Of a stretch of 64,000 bases of DNA, positions 45,761-62,660 are shown piece after piece. Under the pieces are notes generated by a model. The model was given only the letters and a program-made list of their open reading frames with translations. It had not been told where the DNA came from and made no database searches. Numbering within the stretch: the first letter of the stretch is position 1; every line of letters begins with the position of its first letter. The position numbers and the translations under genes were made by a program. The stretch is from Dromaius novaehollandiae. Lineage: Eukaryota; Chordata; Aves; Casuariiformes; Dromaiidae. The stretch spans positions 16,016,501 through 16,080,500 of the forward strand of contig NC_088113.1 in assembly GCF_036370855.1 (NCBI RefSeq), given 5' to 3'.

Positions 45761-48143
45761 TGTTCCCCGCACATGTAGACTTGCGATTTTTATTATAATT
45801 TTGATTTAGCAGCCAGGACATTTATATAGTGGTCCACAGTTGTGGACCTTGTGATGATGGATTTTTACTGTCTTAAGATACTTAATGTTGCAGTTGCCTA
45901 ATGCAAGAAAACTCTATACATGTCATCCCTTGTTCTTAGAAAACATGCTTTACATTTTCATCTCTCAATTGGAACACCTCCTTATTTCTTAGGCACAATA
46001 GTGGCTTAACTCTAGCATTTTAAGCTTATGAAGCTATACTTATTTTGCTCCACATGGTGTCCTGAAATGTCATATCCTGAGTCTTGTTTTCTGTATAAAG
46101 TCACTGAGATAAAAACACAACCAAAAATCACTTTGTTTGAAAGTAAAGAACATGTAAAACAAGCACTCTGAACTTCGTGTTTGTGGTGGCTGTGTTACAG
46201 CTACAATAGCACTTCATGGCAGCACTAAAGGTGCTTGAGGTTGGAGAGCCACTTTTTCATGCTGTTTCAAACTGTGTCAGCATCCTTGCTCCAATCCTCA
46301 AGTGAGCACGTTGAGAGCGGACAAGTGGTGAGTGAACTGTACTCACTTTCAAGGAAAAAAGTGTAAGAACAGCATCCCAGAAAATGGAGGAGCTGGACGA
46401 TGGGAAGGAAAAAGAGGACTGAGTTTAGATCGTTCATCTGCATAAAATTGTATGCAGGTAGTTAATGAACATGTTCTGTATGGTGCTCTCAGTTGGCCTG
46501 TGCAGATATAACAAACACTGTTTGCCTGAAGTAGAAGCATCTGGTGATTATCCAGAAATGAAAATGTTTGAAAATCTTTGAGAAATGATTAGTAGATTTC
46601 TATACTGCTAATATGTTCTTTAGCCACAAACCAAACAGGTCAAAAATCCTACTGTAATTCCAAGTATATGTTTTCCTCAGGATATGGACTCTATGGTATC
46701 TTCTAACCTTATACTCCTTATACTCTTTTTGAAAGAAGATGAATTATAACAAAAAATTCTCCAATATTGAAGTCTTTAAATGTGCACATTTGTACAAATT
46801 TCAGTGTACATATCTGAGAATTTTTTTTATGATTCAGAAACACTAATATAAAAAGAAGAAAGTAATCTGTATAGGGGTGAGATTAGTTCAGTACTGTATT
46901 GAGAAGTTATTCTTTGTAATCAGATACATGCCTATAAATTTAATTTACTAATTAGAAAATATTCATGTAAACCAATATTTAGGCATTTTAGAAAGAAAAG
47001 CAACTACTGAGTGAGGCTGCTTGTTCACACAGAGTGAAACCTAGCTGGTCTGTAGACTGAATTGATTAAAAGATGACAACAGAATATAGTGCTGGTATAA
47101 ATCATCTGTTACTGCTATATAAATAGAGGGATTTATTGTTAAAGCAGGGCGATGCAGATCCTTTGACCACGTCCAGTTAAGGTTTCTTTATGTTATGCTG
47201 ACAACTTCATGTGTACTTTATCACTTTATCTAATGGGTGTCAATGCAAAAGTGACACTGTTCATTGTACTGTTTTTGAATTTTGTTTTGATTAGCTTCAA
47301 AGAACAAAGCAATTGTGTGTTTCCACTACTCAAAACTGCTTAACTATAAAGTTTGTTTGTTTTATTAATGGGTTGATTTTTCTTACTGGATAAATGTAGG
47401 TTGTTTTTTAAAATAACACAAGTGAGAGCCAGCCAAAAATCTTACATGTAACATTATAATAAGCATGCATTTACACACTTCTGAAATGATTATATGCTTA
47501 TCATTAACTCCATTGTTTCCTGTGATTTCCTTTCCTTTTACAGAACAGCTTTCAGATTTTTTCTTTCAAGAGCAAAACTCTGAAAACTACTAAACTTGCA
47601 TGTAGATCTTGCTGCCTCCCAGTTTAGGCCTAAGTTTATCCCGAGGCTTCTGCATGAATGAGACCTACAAGAAAGAACTCTTGAGTGCAAAAACAAGGCT
47701 GCTTTTCCTTGAAACAGACTTGAACTTTGGATCTTTTCTGCTATGATCTGTCAGTAGAAAAGGGCCTTTTCCAGATGGCCAAACAAAAGAAGTTAAGAAA
47801 ACAAATGAATTAAGAAGAATTAATGGAAATTGTATATTACAAGCTGACATTATACATCTGGCATTTCTGTTTATGTTTCTGCATCAGTACATTTCATTCT
47901 TATTAAGTAAGTTCCTAATTTTGTGATCTTTTTCAAGCTTTCGAAGTGTCTATGAAGAACTGAAGAACAGTGTGCAGTAAAGTATTGTTCCCAATTTAGC
48001 TATACTTTCGGGGGTTTTTTTTATCAAATCTTTTCTTTCAGTGGACAAACTCACAAGATTAGAAAAACCTCCTGAATCCCTCATGTTTAGGTTGGCAGAA
48101 TTCCCACACGCAATTATCCATACACAACTACTTTTAAAAGAGC

Positions 48144-48149
48144 TTTATT
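48144..48149 (-). terminator. Minus-strand AATAAA polyadenylation signal candidate
   Basis: On the minus strand AATAAAGCTC is followed within about 30 bases by GT-rich sequence (gttgtgtatgg, then gcgtgtggg), the arrangement of a functional poly(A) site. It overlaps the stop codon (TAATAAA) of a 146-codon open frame. It could be the distal end of APCDD1L, whose stop codon is 5.9 kb upstream on the same strand, or the end of a separate noncoding transcript. Confidence 0.4.
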
Positions 48150-51100
48150 AAGGCAGTACAAAGTCCAGCACTCGGAAGTTAGGAAATGGCAAAACCAAGT
48201 TTGCCCGTGCACTAATTTGGCCACGTTGTCTGAATACATTGCAGTATCTAAGTAAGCTAAGGCTGCCCCGAAGGTGCCCAACTTCTGTGAGCCTGACCTT
48301 GCATAATCCAGTATGTGCTCTTAGGCTTTGCATATTTAGGTTTTTTAAAAAGTGAACTTCAAAAATGGCATCACAATGCTGCAGGTAACCCATGTGTGTG
48401 TCAGGGTTGAATGGGTTATGTCCTTGCATGGATGCCCATTCTCGACCTGATATACTGGTGAGTATCTGATGTAGTGGTAAGCAGCAACTTCTGTTTTCGC
48501 GTTTTGCTGGGAGGCCACCAAGAAGCATGATTGAAGCCAGGAGTTTTTGCTTCAGTTCAGAGCCCAAAAGAGTTTCTGTGAAGGCCACACGCTCTCCTGC
48601 TCAGTTTCTTTACTGATCTGTTCTGCCTGAGCTGTCACGCCCCCGCTTTGCTTCTTGGGCTCTTCTGGTCAGTCCAAGTCTTCCCTCTTCCAGCACTGCA
48701 CCTTGGCAAAGAAACTGAGGCTCAGCCTACCGTATTTAAATGGCATTTCTTTGCTGCCTAATTACTTTCCATCTCAGTCTCCTTATTCCTATGGCTGCTT
48801 TTCCAATGTTGCTCTTCCCTGTCTCCTTCCCAGACATTGGCCTGTGTGACTTTTCCCTGGCTGTGCCCCAGCTGCTTGTTGGACCGGTCCCTCCTCGTGT
48901 CTAATTCTAGTCCCAGGCACCTTTTCCCATCCTAGGTAACAAGTCACCTTTCTGCTTCCTACCTGACCAAATTTGTTCCTTCTTTCTCTTCACTCTCGGG
49001 AGAGTTTGGAGCAATGCGTCATGCCAGGCGCCTCCTTTCTGTCTCTCCAGCTTTTCTGTGCTGCTGCTGTGTGTGCGCCATGCGCCGACCCTCGTCTGGC
49101 ACCTCTCCCTGCCAGGCTGCAGCCAAATCCAGCGTGGAAATTTGCAGAGATTGCACAACATTGAACAACAGGCGTCCTGTGGCACCAGAGCTCTTGTGCA
49201 GTGCTTTACTCACAAAGTCATGCTCTTTCTCAGGCCCAACATGACTTTTTTTGCTTCCCCCTAAAGCAGTGGAGGACCTGCCCCATAGCGCAGGAGCCAG
49301 GACGCTCACCTGACGTGTGGGAGAGCCACAAGCAATGCCCCACTCTGCCTGCTCTAAACTCGCCTGGGCTTTTTTTAACCTCAAATGCAAGGTACACCTT
49401 TGGCACTGCACTGATTTCTAAAATTTTCTCCCTAGGATTATAGCGAAAGCCATGCAAACCATGGTGTCTGTTATTTTGGTGTTTGAAGTCAATTACATGT
49501 TTTTATATTCAGCATAGTGTTTCAGATGAATCCCTCTACGATAACAATTTAGATAAAAGTGTTTTTAAACTTATTTTTTGTGTTTTATTTAAGTTTAGGA
49601 ATTGTTTGGGAAATTTAGGATGCAAAATACATCCTAAGGCATTTTAAACATACGGGCCATGAAGATGGCTAATTGGAAGAACAAGTAATTTAATTGAACT
49701 GTTGAAGAGGAGATCAGATTGAGTTTGTCCAGCTAACTCAGCCCATGATTAAAATGCCCATGCCTGTTAGAGAAGTACAAGATTGCAAAGGCTGAGTAGC
49801 TTATGATATTGAAGAAGGTGCAAAAGGCTTACATGCTCAGTCACAGCAGGAAGCTAATAATGTATTCACAATGTTTGAAAATTATATTTTTTTTCTGTGC
49901 TTTGGGGGTTTAAAAAAAACCCTAAACTTCCGAAAAGTATTATATTGCAACTGAAGGGGAAGAGTTTCCAAGTGACACGTGCCTGTTTATGTCAACTTTC
50001 AGCTGATTCTTTCCTGCCTGTCTGTCTGTTTTCTTGATTTTTCTTCATAGATGCGATAAAAAGGTATTTAGTTGTTTCATAGTTGAAAGGAAACCAGTAG
50101 TCAGCTTTAATGTTTGTTGCTTATGTCCTAGATCTGTTTTTCTAATGCAGTGTTACACATGTAACACGAAGGCTTTCTGTTTTCTCTCAGTTATGTCAGA
50201 TAAAGATAAATTAATGACAGAACTAGAAGCTGGTGGTTACTGTGGAATCCTGATTGCATTTGAGGTATGCATACAGCCATACTGTATTAATATATGTAAC
50301 TGGTGTTTCAAAAGGCCACAGCTGAACAAACTTCATATCAAATCTGATAGTGAATAAGAAATTGGATGGAAAGCTGTGAATTAGAATTGGCAGTTTTCTA
50401 AGAGAAAGGTATTAAATGGCCAAAAAAACAACTTCTGCTATCAAGAAAGGGGACAACTTTGGCTAAAAGTCTATCCTCGTTCAGTGATGAAATGAAGGGA
50501 AAATTAGATGTAAAGTAATAAAAAACATAAGGGAAATAGCAATCAACAGAAAATGAGAGTTATGAAGTGTAGAAAATTAATAAGGAAAGCAATAGCCAAA
50601 GGAGAAGAAAAATGTGTATGTTGGAGTGCTTGGAGAGGGTGATAAATAGGTGAATTACAGGGGGAAATCTGTGGTAGGATAAGGACCATTACTACATGCA
50701 CATGGCAAAACTGCAAAAGATGATATAAGAGACTGGAAAGGTGATGTCACTGATTAGCATTGCTTAATATTCAAAAATAAACGTTTTTAAATTCAGTAGG
50801 GCTAGAAAACTTGAATTAATACTTCTAAGGGAGATGCCTGAGGCAGTCTCTGACCTGCTGATGAGAATGGCCAAGAGGACAGGATGACCTGGGTGAAGCG
50901 CTCAGCTTGCCTGACACCCGCCCGACCAAGGGAATGGAAAAGATGATGAATGGTGATGGATGTGCATAATGCAAGTCATTTCATTCTAGCATCATTTTTT
51001 TCAATTTTATGTTCTTTAGGATTACATTACATTGAGTATATCTGGACCCCTGCAAAGCTTGGGCTTCTGTGATAATCACGTATCTCAAAAGTGGTCATTC

Positions 51101-51429
51101 AAAGAGATCCGCAATGAAATGGGGATGCTCACAGAAGGAGTCTGCTGGGACCCAAGATAATTCAGTAGTTCCACATCACTGGTGAAAATACTTACAAAAT
51201 AGCTACTGATAAAATGTGCACATGACAAAAATAGCCATACCCTGGACCAGAGCAAGGAACCCCCCCTCCCCCAAGCTCCCAGTGCAGCTTTTCCCAGGGC
51301 AAAAGACTAATGAGTAAGAACACGTTCATGTTTTGAATTATCATTACCAGTGATTATACTTCTGTAGATGTCTCAGCTGTGAGACTTGGGAATTTTGGAT
51401 GTGATTTGGATATTTACATTTTAAAAGAG

Positions 51430-51765
51430 AAGCTGAATAATTGGAATGGATGCAAAAAAGAATCAAAAGATCACTGGTGGAGTGTGAAAATGCCTTAGAG
51501 AGCGTTAGAGAGAGAGTTCACTTGGCTGAATTTATCCAACTAAGATTGAGAAGTGTCTTGATTACAATGCAGAAGTATCTTCACGGGGAGAAAATACCCA
51601 ACATGGCAGCTCCCTCTGATCTTGAAAAGCACAACACAGGAACCACTGTCTGGACATCCAAGCCAGGCAAATTCAAATTGAGAAAAGGCACATATTCTTA
51701 AGAGAGTAACTGTGCAATTTAGGAATGTTTTCCCAAAAACTGTGAACAGAACAATAAAAATTATG
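51430..51765 (+). mobile_element. Ancient CR1/L3-like LINE 3' fragment
   Basis: Blocks in sense order match my memory of old amniote CR1/L3 3' ends: 'agagagagttcacttggctg', 'gtgtcttgattacaatgcag' followed by 'aagtatcttcacggggagaa', 'ccaagccaggcaaattcaaa' with 'ttgagaaaaggc', and 'agagagtaactgtgcaattt' with an AATAAA tail. It is heavily diverged and has no intact reverse transcriptase. Sequence upstream to about 50800 ('gatgcctgaggcagtctctg') may belong to the same insertion. Confidence 0.55.
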
Positions 51766-52455
51766 GTATTTATGCAAATAGCTTTTCCATGGCTTTGTTT
51801 TTTTCTTCCCTTTCTTTCAGAAGTATACTTAAGTGGGGTAAGTATATTTAAGAGAGGACAAAAAGGCTCTGCATGAGGTGTTCACAGGGAAGGAGCGTAG
51901 CTTAGTTCCCTACTTTTACCATGGACATCTTTGGGTCCTGAGCATGTTGCCCTGCTGATTTGAATAGCAGCAGCCTTCTGTCTAGGCTGTAACAAGTGAC
52001 TATCCTGGAGACAGCTCTATGGGTCGTATGAGATCCAGCTACGCTACCCAGGGCTTTCCCTTGCTTCACAGTATTTTAACAGGGACCTTGCAAAGAAGAC
52101 TCCACATGCTGAGATAAACTTTAATTCTCAAGCCACAGGAGAAAGGGACCCTTCTGGGTGTCCTCCAAATTGGCTGGTTAGTGTTGGCTTTGCCAGGGTG
52201 GGTGGGTAGAGCACCTGCTGCCAGGCCCCAAAGGAGGTGAGTGCAGTAGATGGTTAATAATCACTTCCAGTTCTTTAAACATTTGCCTGTGGCTCTCCAT
52301 GCAATAGCAGGCAATGAAACACAGCAACCCTTAGAAACCGTGGGAGATATTTCGCAGGTGTGCTTTACCTGCAAAAGTTTTTGCTATGGTGAGTGAAGAA
52401 AGAGGACCAGGAGGCAGGAGACTGATTTTGCCTGCTGACCTGATGCCTGGAGAAG

Positions 52456-52470
52456 TCTCTCTCTCTCTCT
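52456..52470. repeat. Short (TC)n tract
   Basis: About seven to eight uninterrupted TC units lie in intergenic sequence. Confidence 0.85.
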
Positions 52471-54010
52471 GTTGATTGCAGAGGGCACCTAAGGTGAGTT
52501 AGCCAAGCTTAGCTTTTTTGTGTATCCTCTTAGAAGCATAAATGTTTATGTGCATGACTAATATTTTACCATGTCTGGAACATGCGAATATTCTGACAAC
52601 ATTTATATCACAATTGTATGCATTTAATAAGCATCTCATTTGAATTATTTGTTCATGTACAGATACCCCAAAAGTATTTCTATGTTATAAAACCCATAAA
52701 TTAGCTAAGTACAAGCTGCAGGTTTGTAAATACAGCATTAAGAAGGTAGCTATTGCATAGCTGGTTTAACAAAATATCCTTTGCGAGTAAAATATATAGG
52801 CTTATTTGGAGAGGATTTAGCTACTGGGAGGAGGTCTCCTGCAAGTAAGTTATATGCTTCTTAGCTGCAGCAGACAAGGGAATATAATTTCTTACTTTGT
52901 CCTTCTAGTCACTAGAAATCAGCCTGACCTGATGTGCTACCTGATCAGAGTATTTCCTCAACACCTTGTTCACTAGCAGCAAATTTATGAAACATCCTTA
53001 CATGAATGTGGCTGGATTGAGAGCTAGATTAATGATCTGTGCGCCAGAACACTTACTAAAGACGAGACAGTGAAAATACATGGTCTGAGAAGGCTGGCAC
53101 TGTAAGTGATCTCTGGCTCTGCGAGATACGTGATGAGCAGGAGCTGCCAACTGCCTCGCGGTCCTTTGCCGGCTGGACAAGGGCGGCAGTAATGTGGTGG
53201 CTGCTGCTGCCTTCCCAAAGTGCGGGCCAGTGCGAGTGACGGGAAAGGCCAGAATAATGCGACACGGATGCAGTGCCTGCAGCTGTGTGAAGCTGAAGGT
53301 TGGGAGTAGTTGGGCACAGAGGCCTTTTCCATTTACTGCACCTTCCAATCTGACCAAGGCCAGGCACAGCAGTCTGTCCAGGTAACGTTCAGGGAGGGCT
53401 GCTTTTTCACATACCTTAGTGGAAAACTGTACATTGCATCTCTGTCTGTGTACATATACATGGAAACTGCAGGAAAAGTCTATAAACTGAGCAAGGAATG
53501 ATTAACAACGCCCTTATCAGGAGCACTTGCTGACTATCTATGGCTGACTGACACTGCAGGTCTAAATTTGCAAGAACAGCAATGAGGAGTATGATGGGAG
53601 GGAACTTAACCTCAAAGAAACTCATCAGCCAACACTTTGGATGTTTGAATTACATCTGAATCAGGCTCTTGATTATATCTTAGCAGTGTCAAAAGCTCAA
53701 AGCTGCAATTCTAATTGATGTAGCTCTTTTTTTCCTCTCTTATTGCTAAATTATCTATTGCAATGTGCAATGCATCCATGTCACTACGTTAGATTTGTAG
53801 GCAGAGAAGAGGGAAGATTAGGCAATAAAGCCACAGGACAAACAGTATATAGTCAGGCATATCTTCCTGGCTTCTTGGCTTTGTTCACTGCTTTTTTTTA
53901 AAGTATTTCCAAATCTAAGTAAAACTGATTCCAGATGTGCTCATTTGAAGGATATAAAATCATCCTAGCACCAGGACTATCTGAATTCTGTGCCGTACCT
54001 GAATAGATAG

Positions 54011-58045
<4,035 letters not shown>

Positions 58046-58070
58046 CTGCGCGGGGGGGGGGGGGGGGGGG
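58046..58070 (-). repeat. APCDD1L: G19/C19 homopolymer forming the APCDD1L exon 2 polypyrimidine tract
   Basis: The plus strand has an uninterrupted run of 19 G at 58052-58070. On the transcribed minus strand it reads C19 then GCGCAG at the splice acceptor. Such long G runs are error-prone in sequencing, so the exact length is uncertain. Confidence 0.9.
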
Positions 58071-58427
58071 AGTGGGAGAGGGAAAAGACCGTCAGCCGCG
58101 GGGGCAGCCGAGGCTCCGCCGCCAGCGGCTCCCTCCCGCCTCCCCGGAGGGCCACGGCTGCCTCTCGCCGCTGGGTTCAACCCTTTACCGGGGGGACCGA
58201 AGCCCCCTGAAGCCCCCCCCGCCGAAGGCCAAGCGCCTGCTGCCGCCGGGCACCCGCTCGCAGCCAGGGCCTGCTGCGCGCCCGGCCGCCCCGCTCCTCC
58301 AGAGCTCCTTGCGTCCCCCGAACGAGCGGCGCTGGGCATGCGGCTGGCTCCAGAGAGCAGATCGGAGGCCGCGTTCCGGCCCGGAGCAGTCCCCGGGGCT
58401 GGTGCTGCGACGGCAGCGACCGCTCCG

Positions 58428-58499
58428 GGGTCACACGCTGCACCCGGGGGGGAGGGTCACACGCTGCACCCGGGGGGGGGGGTCACACGCTGCACCAGG
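58428..58499. repeat. 26-base tandem repeat, nearly three copies
   Basis: The segment tcacacgctgcaccmggg followed by a G run recurs at 58431, 58457 and 58483, exactly 26 bases apart. Copies differ mainly in the G run; the third is truncated. It is a second, distinct GC-rich tandem array close to APCDD1L exon 2. Confidence 0.92.
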
Positions 58500-60049
58500 T
58501 CCCCGGCGGCGCGTGCAGCAAGCAGCGGCCCCGCGCTGGAAGGACCGCGGAGGCCTGCCAGGGACCTACGGCCGGGTCCCGCCAAGCGCTCGGCGCTGGC
58601 ACTTCTTGCTTGCTTCATACACGCAGAAACCGTTTTACACCGCACCGCCTAGCAAAACCCCTCGGTTTCGTTACCAGGAGACCTAGTCAGAGCGTGAAAC
58701 CCAAGCCGGGTTAACTGGAAAGCAAGGCCTTAGCTAAGGATGCAGAACACTTATTTTACTGTTCTCTAGCTTGAGTTTCTTCTGAATCCAACTACGTTTT
58801 AGATGAAATCTTCAAACAAAGCTGTGCTCTTTGTTCCCGTTCTCCCTCCGAAGCTATTGTTGAAGCAGTTACTGAATTACAGCATGGGAACGTCAGCCTT
58901 GCCTGTCGCTGCCACAGGACAGTAATTCCGTCACTTACCTCATTTCCCATAACAGCGGATGTTATTGGCTTAGGGAATGTGTGAACACTCAGCTAAACCC
59001 TGAAGACCTTTGCATACACATATATATATGTACACACATTTATATACGTTATTCGTTCTTTACTTGAGCAAACTTCTGTTCCATTCACCGTGAGCTTGCT
59101 TCAGCAAGAAAGTTGGGATCTGCCTCTCTATGAGAGCAAGAAATGACCCCTCAGTGAAAATCCTGAAACCCCACCGACTTGTTTGCTGTTGTACAACCGC
59201 CCCATCTGGCAAAGCCCCATCCCTCGGCCGGTGCTGTCCCAGAGCAGCGCAGGCTGCCGGGGTCCGCGGGCCCAGCCGGGGTTCACTCGCTCTTGCTGTG
59301 CTCTGCAAGTTACCTGGTCGTGGGCTGGAAATTTTCAAGCCAACTTTCATTCACCATCTACCTACGGTTCGGACACAGGTTGCTTTCCAGCCTGCCTATC
59401 AAGTGCATAACTTCCGTTGTGTGAGTCAAAGGCTTCTGAATATGGGGCAGATCAGAGAGATTTCCATTCAAACGGCATTTTATCACTGACCTAGCAGCTC
59501 CGCATCACCTCTGATACACAAATTCGAGTCACTGGGGAACTGCACGGGCCTCGCACAGCGCAGCCCAAGGGGCCTCTGAAACGTCCCCCCGGCCCCTTCA
59601 GACCCCGAGCCCTGAACCCCCGACCTGGCGCGAAGGGAACAAGCCCTGGGGAAACGAAGCCCCGGACGACAGAGCGGTGACGGAAGCCAGCCTACCCAAA
59701 GGCTAGGAAACCGGTCCTGGATTTTGTTACCTCACCAAGCGCCACAGTGCAGAAACTAGCTGGAAAGATGTATTATTGGTGTGAAGGGGTCTTTTTGGAG
59801 CAGACTCACAATTACGCTGTTTTAACCATCTTCAAGGGCTTAACATGCTGAGCAGGAATAGCCAGCCCCTTCACAACCGCCTGCGCTAGTGCCTCCTAAA
59901 AAGGAGTCCCTTTTGAGTGCTCGTACAAAAAGGGGACAATATCGAATGACAAAACCCTTTGCTATTAGCTGAGCACTTCATTTGGCAACTGCAGCATCCG
60001 CTGCCGGCTGCTCCAGGGATGCCCCGGCAGAGCGAGGGCTCCGCGCTCC

Positions 60050-60140
60050 CATCCCAGCTTGCCATGACTTTGCTCTGTGGCCTCGGGGAAATCTCCTACT
60101 CCCATGCATTTCTTTATTCAGCTGCAAAATAAGCCAGGTT
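60050..60140 (+). mobile_element. MIR-like SINE relic
   Basis: The order 'gctctgtggcctcggggaaa', then 'atttctttattcagctgcaaaata' follows the conserved MIR core ('tgtgtgaccttgggcaag' ... 'tttcctcatctgtaaaatg'). It is diverged and judged by eye. Confidence 0.45.
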
Positions 60141-62539
60141 TTGTCTGACTGCCTATCATGAGGCCTAAATACAGGCAAAGTTTTTTAAGATCCTTCAATT
60201 AAAGGAAAATCCAAACACTTAAAGTATGCATGAAGTAATTATCCTACAGCATACTGCAGAATAAAAAATATCTGTATTAGAGGTAACAGGATATAAGGGC
60301 TAAATTTGCTCTTGCTCATTACCCCAGACAGACTCTAGAGGTGTCAGTGCAGTTAATCCACAGTTATACTGAAATAACAGCACAAAATATAGCCCAGTTC
60401 TGAACTTGCTAACTGCACTGTATGTGTGCCTCTGCGTGTGTTTATTGCACTGGAAGCTTCAGTATTGGACTGAATCCTTATTGCTGCTTTTGGCAAAAAC
60501 ACTGTAAGTCTACATTATTTTAGAGCACAGACACTTTGGCAACATAATCATAAGACTTTAACATACCCGATAGAAAATGGGAATTTTTATAATCAGGATA
60601 AAACTCCATGGGGGAAAAGAAAGGGGGGGGGGGGAAATCCAGAATATAAATATTTGACATGATGGGAATTCCTAGGGATTTTGCCTTACTTAGCTGAATG
60701 CATCAAGCTGGACGCATCCTCAAACCAAGAGCTATTGGCCTGTGTCCAAATTTTGTTGCTGCTCTTCTCTCTTAAATGCTCCAGCCCAGCCCCACCAGAT
60801 TCAAACATCCTTTCGCCCTGCAAAAGTGTAGTTTCAGACTAAAATCTAGTTAGGGCACATTTCTACTCAAAGAGCAGCAAAAAGTGGCCCCTTCCAAGGC
60901 ACATCGGAGCAGCTCCTCTCTCCATCTTAAAAGAGGCACAAATTAACTGCTTCATAGAGTTTTCGGACAGAAGGGGAAGGACTTATTCACAATTCTTCTT
61001 CAAGGCTAACATATTCATTGCAAGAAAATCTAAAAAAATTCCCAACTGTGCTCTCTTCCACCCACTCATTATCCTATCTGTCTGTATTGATGAACCACAC
61101 GCATTCCCAGAGAGCTCCTCGGCCCAGCAGCTAGACAAAACAGGATCTTTTTTCCAGCTTTCTGGTGAATGTTGCATCCAAAGTACCGGCCCCAAGTCTC
61201 CAAGCAACAGGGCTGCACAAGCACGTCAGGCAATTAGGAGCGCCAGTAACGAGGGATGGAGGCTGCCCACTGCAATCACCCAAGGCTGCATCAAGCCCGG
61301 AGACAGCAGCAGCAACAAATACTCATCATCACACTCATTTGGACAAGCAATTTTTAGAAAAACGAGACTCAGCATCGAATGATAGAAAGGCAGACCTGGA
61401 AATTCCTACGCAAAGTAAATTCTTGTTAAAATTAAGGTGAAAGATTCCTAGGCATTGGCCAAGCCTGAAAATGAGAACCTACCACTGGGGTTGTGCTATG
61501 CAACTGCTGGGTCCAATCTGCATGCTCCAGATTTAGACCCACTTCACACTTTTAAAGGGAAAAAAATGCCAACCAGGAGAGAAATACTGTAGTATGCCTT
61601 GCTGGAAACAAATCCTGTTTGTGTTCCTCCAAGCAGATTGACTCTGGAAAAAAGCAAAGTTGAGCCATACATCTGCTTCTTTATAAATAGAGGAGAAAAT
61701 GCACACATTACAGTTTGCACCAAATTGGTTACTGTACATCAGCTCTTCTCTGGGGCTGGACTGCTTACTCTGTTACATGTTATTGCCTCCTATGGCCAGA
61801 ATTTATTATTTCCATTTATAATTCTAATGTTTCAGTTAGTCACCCATTTAGAGGGATAAGATCAGTGCCTGAAGTCATGGAGCATTACATATTTCTTCAT
61901 TTAGAGATGACATAAAACCTTTGATATTTTGCGAGGAATGTTCAGACTGGAATGAAATGGATGATAAGAAACATATCAATATACTCTGCGTAAGTGAATT
62001 ATACTTAAACACAGAGACTTCATTAATGGAGCAAAGTAGTCTTTCTTTGGCATTCTTCTTTCCTGAGAGCATGCAGAATGGGTTAGCCACTGAAGGAAAA
62101 AGCACTCTTTCAAAAGCAAAGAAATTGTTTGTATTTAGCAAATCCATTTCTCTTGCTTTTGTGTTGAGATTAAGTTAATCACACTTTAATTCACTCAGAA
62201 TAAGGAATTCCCAGGGGCAAAATTTTGTGGGAAGAGATACATTTTATATTATAATATTATAAAGTTATACAACTTAAATATAATCCACTGTGGAGGGAAC
62301 TGCATCACAGCACAACTTCACATTTCGCCTATCTGCAAACTGAACCCAGTTCAGGACAGCACTTAAGCACAGGCTTAACTCTAATTGGTTTCACTGAAAC
62401 TTCAGCATGCGCTTGAAATTAAGCCAGTGCATGAGCATTTTTCCTGATTAGTAATGCCTCCCTGAACTGAAGCCAGAATGTGGTCAAGTGGCAGAGGGAG
62501 GATGCCAGCTCTTTCAGTGCAGCACTCTTGGGCTTCTGG

Positions 62540-62660
62540 AGAAGTATTTCTATTATTCATCCCTTCTCTTATTTGTCTGTAAAATGGGTATAATTACATA
62601 TAGTTGTTTTACCAGCCTGATGCTCAGTTCATGCCATTTGCAAAGTGCTCTGAATTCACT
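62540..62660 (+). mobile_element. MIR-like SINE relic
   Basis: 'cttatttgtctgtaaaatgg' followed by 'gtataattacat', and later 'gcaaagtgctctgaa', match the second half of the MIR core and 3' region in order and spacing. It is old and diverged. Confidence 0.5.

Larger units (their letters stand above)
45761..54010. other. Interval between the convergent VAPB and APCDD1L coding regions
   Basis: This stretch presumably holds the distal VAPB 3' UTR (+) and the APCDD1L 3' UTR (-). I see a minus-strand poly(A) signature at 48144, a GC-richer segment at 48.2-49.4 kb with open frames on both strands, an exon-like open segment at 50191-50264 (+), an old CR1/L3-like fragment at 51430-51765, a (CT)8 tract near 52456-52470, and a CpG-containing patch at 53.1-53.35 kb open in several minus frames. 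No recognisable protein-coding gene was found. Confidence 0.5.
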
